Translations under genes and position numbers: made by a program
Shown: positions 5,554 through 10,186 of the stretch, in pieces
How positions within the stretch are numbered: position 1 is the stretch's first letter
How the letters are laid out: each line of letters starts with the position of its first letter
Notes under the pieces: model-generated
What the model was told of the DNA's origin: nothing
The model's database searches: none
What the model saw: the letters and a program-made list of their open reading frames with translations, nothing else
From: JBKHDT01 sp049974825
Lineage (GTDB): Bacteria; Pseudomonadota; Gammaproteobacteria; Halothiobacillales; Halothiobacillaceae
DNA: 10,186 bases
Direction of reading: 5' to 3'
Assembly: GCA_049974825.1 (NCBI GenBank)
Contig: JBNGDJ010000090.1
Location: 1 to 10,186, forward strand

Positions 5554-6000
5554 TCAGCGTGCTTGGGCAAGCAGGCGATCGAGTTGTCCTGCAAATGCCT
5601 GTTTGTCCCGCGGCCCGAGCGGTGGGGGCCCGCCCCCGTGCAGGCCGCTGGATCGCAGGGTCTCCATGAAATCCCGCATGTTCAGTCGGGCACGGATTGT
5701 CTGTGAGGAATAGAGTTCGCCGCGTGGGTGCAGGGCCTGCGCCCCGCGGGCCATGGCCTCGGCAACCAGGGGAATGTCGGCGCTGACCAGCAGATCGCCC
5801 GTCTCGATCTGTTCAAGAATCAGGTCGTCCGCGGCATCGAAGCCGGCGCCGACGCGCCGCAGGCGGATATTCTCGGCCCGGGGCAGAGGCAAATCGTGGT
5901 TGGCCACCAGAGTCAGGGTTACCCCGGTGCGGCGTGCCGCCCGATACAGTATTTCCCGGATTGGAGTTGGACAGGCATCCGCGTCGACCCAGATCCTCAC
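5554..6000 (-). CDS. YaiI/YqxD family (DUF188) protein
   Basis: A 148-aa product of family-typical length. Motifs in order: MRIWVDADACPTPIREILYR at the N-terminus (DADACP, residues 6-11), VGAGFDAADDLI (50-61), LLVSADIPLVAEAMARGA (70-87), GGGPPPLGPRDK (122-133) and FAGQLD (136-141). The conserved Asp residues resemble a PIN/NYN-like nuclease fold, but activity for this family is not established to my knowledge. The start is a GTG at 6000 with GGAG 6 bases before it, and it gives the conserved N-terminus. It follows the RDD gene by 19 bp and is the last gene of the mfd operon. No clear terminator is visible between it and the convergent GlcG-like gene. Confidence 0.92.
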   Translation of the reverse strand: MRIWVDADACPTPIREILYRAARRTGVTLTLVANHDLPLPRAENIRLRRVGAGFDAADDLILEQIETGDLLVSADIPLVAEAMARGAQALHPRGELYSSQTIRARLNMRDFMETLRSSGLHGGGPPPLGPRDKQAFAGQLDRLLAQAR

Positions 6001-6019
6001 GACAGGCTCCGACAGGTGT

Positions 6020-6460
6020 TCATGATGCGTTGTCCTTGAGCGGCTTGCGAATCACGCGCGTGTGAGCGGCCTTTTCATGCAGGGCACGCCGGTCTGGAGT
6101 GAGCCGGGCCGCCGCCAGCAGCAGCCCGGCTGTGAGCATGACGGGAATACCCACCAGAAAGTGGATGACTGCGGCGCGTATCCTGGGTGTTTCACCGCCG
6201 CCGTCGGTCAGGGAGATGCTCCAGGCCCGCATGCCGGGCGTCTGCCCGGTTCGGGTCCAGAAACCGATGAAATAAAGGGCGGCCAGGCCGGTCAGGTAGG
6301 CTTGGTAGGCTAGGTGCCAGGGGCCGCTGAGCGGTACTGCCTCACCGCCGGTAAAGGGCAGTAGCACAAGCGTGGCAACCATCCAGACGGCAATGACCAG
6401 CATGGCGTCGTAGGCGAAGGCGGCGAAGCGTCGCCAAATTGGGGCCGGGGTGAAGCTCAT
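6020..6460 (-). CDS. RDD family membrane protein
   Basis: A 146-aa product with the RDD-domain plan. Arg10-Arg11 and Asp18 lie at the start of the first membrane helix (RRFAAFAYDAML), a second helix is at about residues 53-68, the conserved loop GQTPGMRAW is at 72-80, and a third helix is at about 97-118. The C-terminal motif DRRALHEKAAHTRVI (123-137) matches the usual Q/R-LHD-aG-TrVv ending. RDD proteins are inner-membrane proteins, mostly of unknown function, some linked to ion or compatible-solute transport. The ATG overlaps the mfd stop by 4 bases (ATGA), so translation is probably coupled. The YaiI-like gene follows 19 bp downstream. Confidence 0.9.
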   Translation of the reverse strand: MSFTPAPIWRRFAAFAYDAMLVIAVWMVATLVLLPFTGGEAVPLSGPWHLAYQAYLTGLAALYFIGFWTRTGQTPGMRAWSISLTDGGGETPRIRAAVIHFLVGIPVMLTAGLLLAAARLTPDRRALHEKAAHTRVIRKPLKDNAS

Positions 6461-9400
6461 CGACGGCCGTCCCCGGCCGCGTTACCGGAAAGCTCGTCCA
6501 GCAGCTTGTCTGCGATGGCGACGCGCTCTTGCGGGTCACAGAGGTCGGCGTGGATGCGCAGCGTTTCCCCGGTCAGCCGGTAGGTCGCGGGATTTTCCTG
6601 GACCAGCCGGATAATCCGGGCCGGGTCGATGTCCGGCTGCGCGGTAAAGACCAGCCTTCCTCCTCCGGCGGCAAACTCCATCTTGGTTATCCCCATTGGC
6701 GTGGCGCGCTGGCGCAGCTGCGTGACCGTCATCAGGGTGCGGACCGGCTCAGGCAGCAGGCCGAAGCGGTCGATCAGTTCGACCCGCATCTCGTCCAGCG
6801 CCGCGCGCGTGCTGGTGTTCGATATCCGCTTGTACAGGATCAGGCGTGTGTGCACGTCCGGTACGTAGTCAGCGGGGATCAGGGCAGGCAGTCCCAGGTC
6901 TATTTCGGTGCCGTGATGCAGTGGTGCTTCCAGCTCCGGGGTGTTGCCGGACTTCAAGGCCTTGACCGCACGCTCCAGAAGATCCATGTACAGAGTGAAG
7001 CCGACTTCGTGCATCTGGCCGCTCTGGTTTTCGCCGAGCAACTCACCGGCGCCGCGGATCTCAAGGTCATGCGTGGCCAGCGTGAACCCGACGCCCAGAT
7101 CTTCGAGCTGCTCGATCGCCTCCAGCCGCTTGACCGCGTCGGCGGTGAGTGCGCGCCGGTCTGGCACGATCATGTAGGCATAGGCCCGGTGATGCGATCG
7201 GCCCACGCGGCCCCGGATCTGGTGCAGCTGCGCCAGTCCGAGCTTGTCGGCCCGGTTGATGAGAATGGTGTTGGCTGTCGGCACATCGATGCCTGACTCG
7301 ATGATGGTCGTGGCCACCAGCACGTTGAAACGCTGGTGGTAAAAGTCGGCCATGGCCTGTTCCAGGGCGCGCTCGGGCATCTGTCCATGCGCGATCCGGG
7401 TGCGGGCTTCGGGCACCAGTTCTTCAAGCTCGCGGGCGACGCGCTCGATGGTTCGCACCTCGTTGTGCAGGAAATACACCTGACCGCCTCGCTTGAGTTC
7501 GCGAAGCACGGCCTCCCGGATCAGTGCGCCGTCCCACTCGGTGACCAGCGTTTTGATCGCGAGGCGTTCCCGAGGCGGGGTTGCGATGATCGACAGTTCG
7601 CGAATCCCCGACAGCGCCATGTTCAGGGTCCGTGGGATCGGCGTGGCGGTGAGCGTCAGCAGATCGACCTCGGCGCGCAAGGCCTTGAGCCGTTCCTTGT
7701 CGCGCACGCCGAAACGGTGCTCCTCGTCCACGATCATCAGACCCAGTCGCTTGAAGCGTGCCTGCCCCTGAAGCAGCTTGTGCGTCCCGATAATGATATC
7801 GACCTTGCCCGCCTCCACGTCCGCGAGGGTTTCGGCAACCTTGCCGGAGCGGCTGAGGCGGGAGAGGCCCTCCACCCGGACTGGCCAGTTGGCAAAGCGG
7901 TCCCGGAAATTGCGCAGATGTTGCTCGGCCAGCAGGGTGGTAGGTACCAGGACGGCCACCTGCATGCCGTCACGGACCGCCACAAAGGCTGCCCGCATGG
8001 CTACCTCGGTCTTGCCGAAGCCGACGTCTCCGCAGACAACGCGGTCCATGGGGCGCGGAGCGCGCATGTCCGCCAGCACCGAGTCGATGGCCGTCTGCTG
8101 ATCGGTGGTGGTTTCGAAGGGAAATTCCTCGGCAAAGCGACGATAGTCCTCGTCGGCGGTTCCAAAAGCGTGGCCCTTGCGTGCAGCGCGCCGAGCGTGG
8201 ATGTCCAGCAGCTCCGCGGCCACATCCCGAACCTGTTCGGCGGCCCGGCGACGCGCCTTTTCCCACTGGTTGCTGCCCAGCCGATGCAGCGGTGCACCCT
8301 CGTCCCCGGCTCCCGTGTACCGTGAAATCAGGTGCAACGCCGAAACCGGGACGTAGAGCCGGTCGTCGTTGGCGTATTCAAGAAGCAGGAACTCCTGCTC
8401 GATGCCGTTCATTTCCAGGGTGACCAGCCCCTTGTAACGGCCAACCCCGTGATCCTCGTGGACCACCGGCGCCCCCTCGGCCAGCTCCGTCAGATTGTGG
8501 ATCAGTGCATCGGCATCGCGCGTTCTGGTCGTGCCGCGCCGTCTCTGGCCCACACGCTCGGCGAACAGGTCAGTTTCCGAAACCAGGGCCAACTGGCCGT
8601 CGTCCAGCACTGCGCCATGCTCGATCGGGGCGACGGTGATGGCCAGCCGGGGGCCATCATCTCGCGCAAAGGCGGGCCAGTTGTCTACCGGCTCGACCCC
8701 GATTCCGACCGGGCCAAGTGACTCGACCAGCGCCTCGCGCCTTCCCGGAGATTCGGCGGCAATCAGTATCCGCCCGGAAAATTCCGAAACGAATTGGGCC
8801 AGCGCCTCGAAGGGGTTCTCCCGTCGACTGTCCACGGACAGCGGGGGCAGCGGACCGCTGGGCAGCCGGATTGCCTGTGGCAGCTCCGGGTCGTCCGGGG
8901 CGATGCCGAGCAGTCGCGGACGATTCGAGAGCGCCTGGTCCACCTCGTCGCGAGGCAGGTAGATTTCCTGCGGCGAGAGGATCGGGTGCTCGGGGTCATG
9001 GCAGCGTTGCTGGTACCGCGACGCGGCTTCCTCGAAGAAGCGATCACAGGCGGGCAATGCCCCGGGCAGAGTGATGGCGACCGTATCGTCGGGCAGGTAG
9101 TCGAACAGCGTGGCCGTCCGCTCGAAGAAGAGCGGCAGGTACGCCTCGATGCCGGCGGGCAGCATTCCTTCGCTCATCTGCCGGTAGACCAGCGAGCGGG
9201 CAGGGTCGCCCTCGAAGCGGTTGCGGTAGTTGCGCCGGAAGGTCGCGATGCCGGTCTCGTCGATGGGCATTTCCCGGGCGGGTAGCAGTTCGACCCGGTC
9301 GATGCGGTCGGTGGATCGCTGGGTTTCCGGGTCGAATGGGCGCAGCGAATCGATTTCGTCATCAAACAGGTCGATGCGCAGCGGTTGCTCAAGCCCCATG

Positions 9401-9915
9401 GGGTAAAGGTCCACGATCGATCCGCGGACTGCGTACTCACCGTGCTCGAAAACCTGCGAGACTGAACGGTAGCCGGCTGATTCGAGCTGCTGGCGGAAGC
9501 GGTCGATATCGAGCCGGTCACCAACCTTCAGCATCAGGCTGCGCCCGACAATGTAGTCCGGTGGCGGCAACCGCTGGGCCAGCGTGGGCGCGGCGACGAT
9601 GACTGCCCCCTCTCGGCGTCGCGGCAGATGCCAGAGCCGGGACAGCCGGTCGGAGATGATGTCCTGGTGCGGAGAAAACCGATCGTAGGGGAGGGTTTCC
9701 CAGTCCGGGAACAGGTCAGCCGGCTGGCCAAAGGCGGCCAGCTCTTCCTGAAGGCGGGCGGCCGAGAAGGCATCCGGGACGATCAGCAGGATAGGCGCCG
9801 GTGCCGAGGCAATCAGCCGCGCGAGGGCAAGCGCTGTACCGGCATGCGCAGGCACACGCCAGTAGACTGGATCGCGGGCGCTTCGGGGTAATGGCAGGGC
9901 AGAAAGAGCTGACAT
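6457..9915 (-). CDS. mfd: Transcription-repair coupling factor Mfd
   Basis: From the ATG at 9915 the product is about 1152 aa, close to E. coli Mfd. Mfd removes RNA polymerase stalled at DNA lesions and recruits UvrA. Domains: a UvrB-like N-terminal module (roughly residues 1-350, including GSIVDLYPMGLEQPLRIDLF), the RNA polymerase-interacting domain around HEDHGVGRYKGL (residue 486 onward), a RecG-like translocase with Walker A GDVGFGKTE (~629-637), DEEH (~730-733), TATPIPRT (~756) and QIRGRVGR (~899-906), and a C-terminal TRCF domain including DVHTRLILYKRISN. All catalytic motifs look intact. I chose 9915 because the MSALSALPLPRS start fits the family; a further in-frame extension to 10017 runs into a repeat. 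The Shine-Dalgarno sequence is poor. First gene of the mfd-RDD-YaiI operon. Confidence 0.97.
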   Translation of the reverse strand: MSALSALPLPRSARDPVYWRVPAHAGTALALARLIASAPAPILLIVPDAFSAARLQEELAAFGQPADLFPDWETLPYDRFSPHQDIISDRLSRLWHLPRRREGAVIVAAPTLAQRLPPPDYIVGRSLMLKVGDRLDIDRFRQQLESAGYRSVSQVFEHGEYAVRGSIVDLYPMGLEQPLRIDLFDDEIDSLRPFDPETQRSTDRIDRVELLPAREMPIDETGIATFRRNYRNRFEGDPARSLVYRQMSEGMLPAGIEAYLPLFFERTATLFDYLPDDTVAITLPGALPACDRFFEEAASRYQQRCHDPEHPILSPQEIYLPRDEVDQALSNRPRLLGIAPDDPELPQAIRLPSGPLPPLSVDSRRENPFEALAQFVSEFSGRILIAAESPGRREALVESLGPVGIGVEPVDNWPAFARDDGPRLAITVAPIEHGAVLDDGQLALVSETDLFAERVGQRRRGTTRTRDADALIHNLTELAEGAPVVHEDHGVGRYKGLVTLEMNGIEQEFLLLEYANDDRLYVPVSALHLISRYTGAGDEGAPLHRLGSNQWEKARRRAAEQVRDVAAELLDIHARRAARKGHAFGTADEDYRRFAEEFPFETTTDQQTAIDSVLADMRAPRPMDRVVCGDVGFGKTEVAMRAAFVAVRDGMQVAVLVPTTLLAEQHLRNFRDRFANWPVRVEGLSRLSRSGKVAETLADVEAGKVDIIIGTHKLLQGQARFKRLGLMIVDEEHRFGVRDKERLKALRAEVDLLTLTATPIPRTLNMALSGIRELSIIATPPRERLAIKTLVTEWDGALIREAVLRELKRGGQVYFLHNEVRTIERVARELEELVPEARTRIAHGQMPERALEQAMADFYHQRFNVLVATTIIESGIDVPTANTILINRADKLGLAQLHQIRGRVGRSHHRAYAYMIVPDRRALTADAVKRLEAIEQLEDLGVGFTLATHDLEIRGAGELLGENQSGQMHEVGFTLYMDLLERAVKALKSGNTPELEAPLHHGTEIDLGLPALIPADYVPDVHTRLILYKRISNTSTRAALDEMRVELIDRFGLLPEPVRTLMTVTQLRQRATPMGITKMEFAAGGGRLVFTAQPDIDPARIIRLVQENPATYRLTGETLRIHADLCDPQERVAIADKLLDELSGNAAGDGRR

Positions 9916-9935
9916 GAAGGGGCTGGTTGATTCAA

Positions 9936-10088
9936 GGAAACTCTGCACAAGCCTCTTAATGGCTTCATGCAGCCGTGCCCGGGTCGATACATGCTCGCCC
10001 CAGGCTGCGCAATTCAATGGCTCGTCTCATTGTATATTCGGGCATTTCTGCCCCGATCGGGAATCAGAAGCATTCGCGCAGAGATTCC
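9936..10088 (+). repeat. Interspersed MITE-like element, copy E, upstream of mfd
   Basis: 153 bp with both termini intact: GGAAACTCTGCACAAGCC at the left and TCGCGCAGAGATTCC at the right. The first hairpin is AAGCC/GGCTT flanked by GCA/TGC; then GCAGCC...GGCTGC (~9968-10008) spans CCCGGGTCGATACATG; then CAATG/CATTG and GGGCA-TTTC-TGCCC. The flanks (TCAA and CTGA) do not match. Its left end is only 20 bp upstream of the mfd ATG, so it forms part of the mfd leader or promoter region. Confidence 0.82.
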
Positions 10089-10131
10089 CTGATACGCCGA
10101 GCGCCCCGGCCGAATCTACAGGCTGGTCTAG

Positions 10132-10186
10132 GGAAACTCTGCACAAATCCATCCATGGATTTGTGCAGACACGCATGGCCCGGTAC
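10132..10186 (+). repeat. Interspersed MITE-like element, copy F (cut by the window edge)
   Basis: Starts GGAAACTCTGCACAAATCC, preceded by CTAG (10128-10131). The first hairpin is a perfect 14-bp stem, TCTGCACAAATCCA (10138-10151) / TGGATTTGTGCAGA (10156-10169), with the loop TCCA. Relative to copy C, a G-C pair has become T-A, a compensatory change. It lies 43 bp after copy E in the same orientation. The rest is outside the window. Confidence 0.75.

Noticed and set aside
9916..10017. N-terminal extension of Mfd by 34 residues to an ATG at 10017
   Set aside because: The extension is read through repeat copy E and has no family-like sequence; the protein from 9915 already has the normal Mfd length.
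10020..10070. TATACA on the minus strand within copy E as the mfd -10 box
   Set aside because: No acceptable -35 sequence lies 16-18 bases upstream, and it coincides with a variable part of the repeat.
867..10186. Repeated hairpins as a CRISPR array or integron attC sites
   Set aside because: Copies are kilobases apart with genes between them, there are no regular spacers, and no cas or integrase gene is visible.

Overview
This window looks like chromosomal DNA of a GC-rich gammaproteobacterium. The evidence is an rplM-rpsI pair with gammaproteobacterial-sized products, a full-length Mfd (about 1152 aa), a DUF2789 protein, a YaiI/YqxD protein and a GlcF-type iron-sulfur protein. I cannot fix the genus. 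No transposase, integrase, phage, tRNA, rRNA or CRISPR gene is visible.

Layout. Bases 1-134 hold nothing I can support. On the minus strand follow a two-helix DUF2798 protein (135-368), a glutaredoxin-like protein (415-798) and a GlcF-like iron-sulfur protein (1071-2330). A 655-bp gap (2331-2985) separates GlcF from the plus-strand ribosomal operon. It holds a repeat copy, a near-consensus promoter driving a predicted ~73-nt RNA that ends at a strong intrinsic terminator, and then the likely rplM promoter. rplM-rpsI (2986-3817) ends at a clear terminator. A 76-aa DUF2789 gene (4200-4430, minus) lies between inverted repeat copies. A secreted GlcG/HbpS-like protein (4963-5466, plus) has a structured leader. 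The right half is a minus-strand operon, mfd -> RDD membrane protein -> YaiI-like protein (9915 down to 5554), with a 4-bp ATGA overlap between mfd and the RDD gene.

The most striking feature is not a gene. At least seven copies or fragments of one intergenic element occur in 10 kb: 867-1040, 2529-~2703, 4007-4198, 4480-4507, 4590-4693, 9936-10088 and 10132-end. They start with GGAAACTCTGC, end with its near-inverted repeat GCAGAGATTCC, and enclose several hairpins whose arms change in a compensatory way between copies. Two copies have perfect 4-bp flanking direct repeats (TTCA and CTGG), and other flanks read CTAG, CTAA and CTGA. This resembles miniature non-autonomous transposons (MITEs), possibly related to the IS5 family. 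The second notable item is the candidate small RNA upstream of rplM, which carries a CCUCCUU anti-Shine-Dalgarno motif.

The protein-coding genes mostly do housekeeping work: translation (L13, S9), transcription-coupled repair (Mfd), thiol redox chemistry and possible glycolate or lactate oxidation. They do not form one obvious new pathway.
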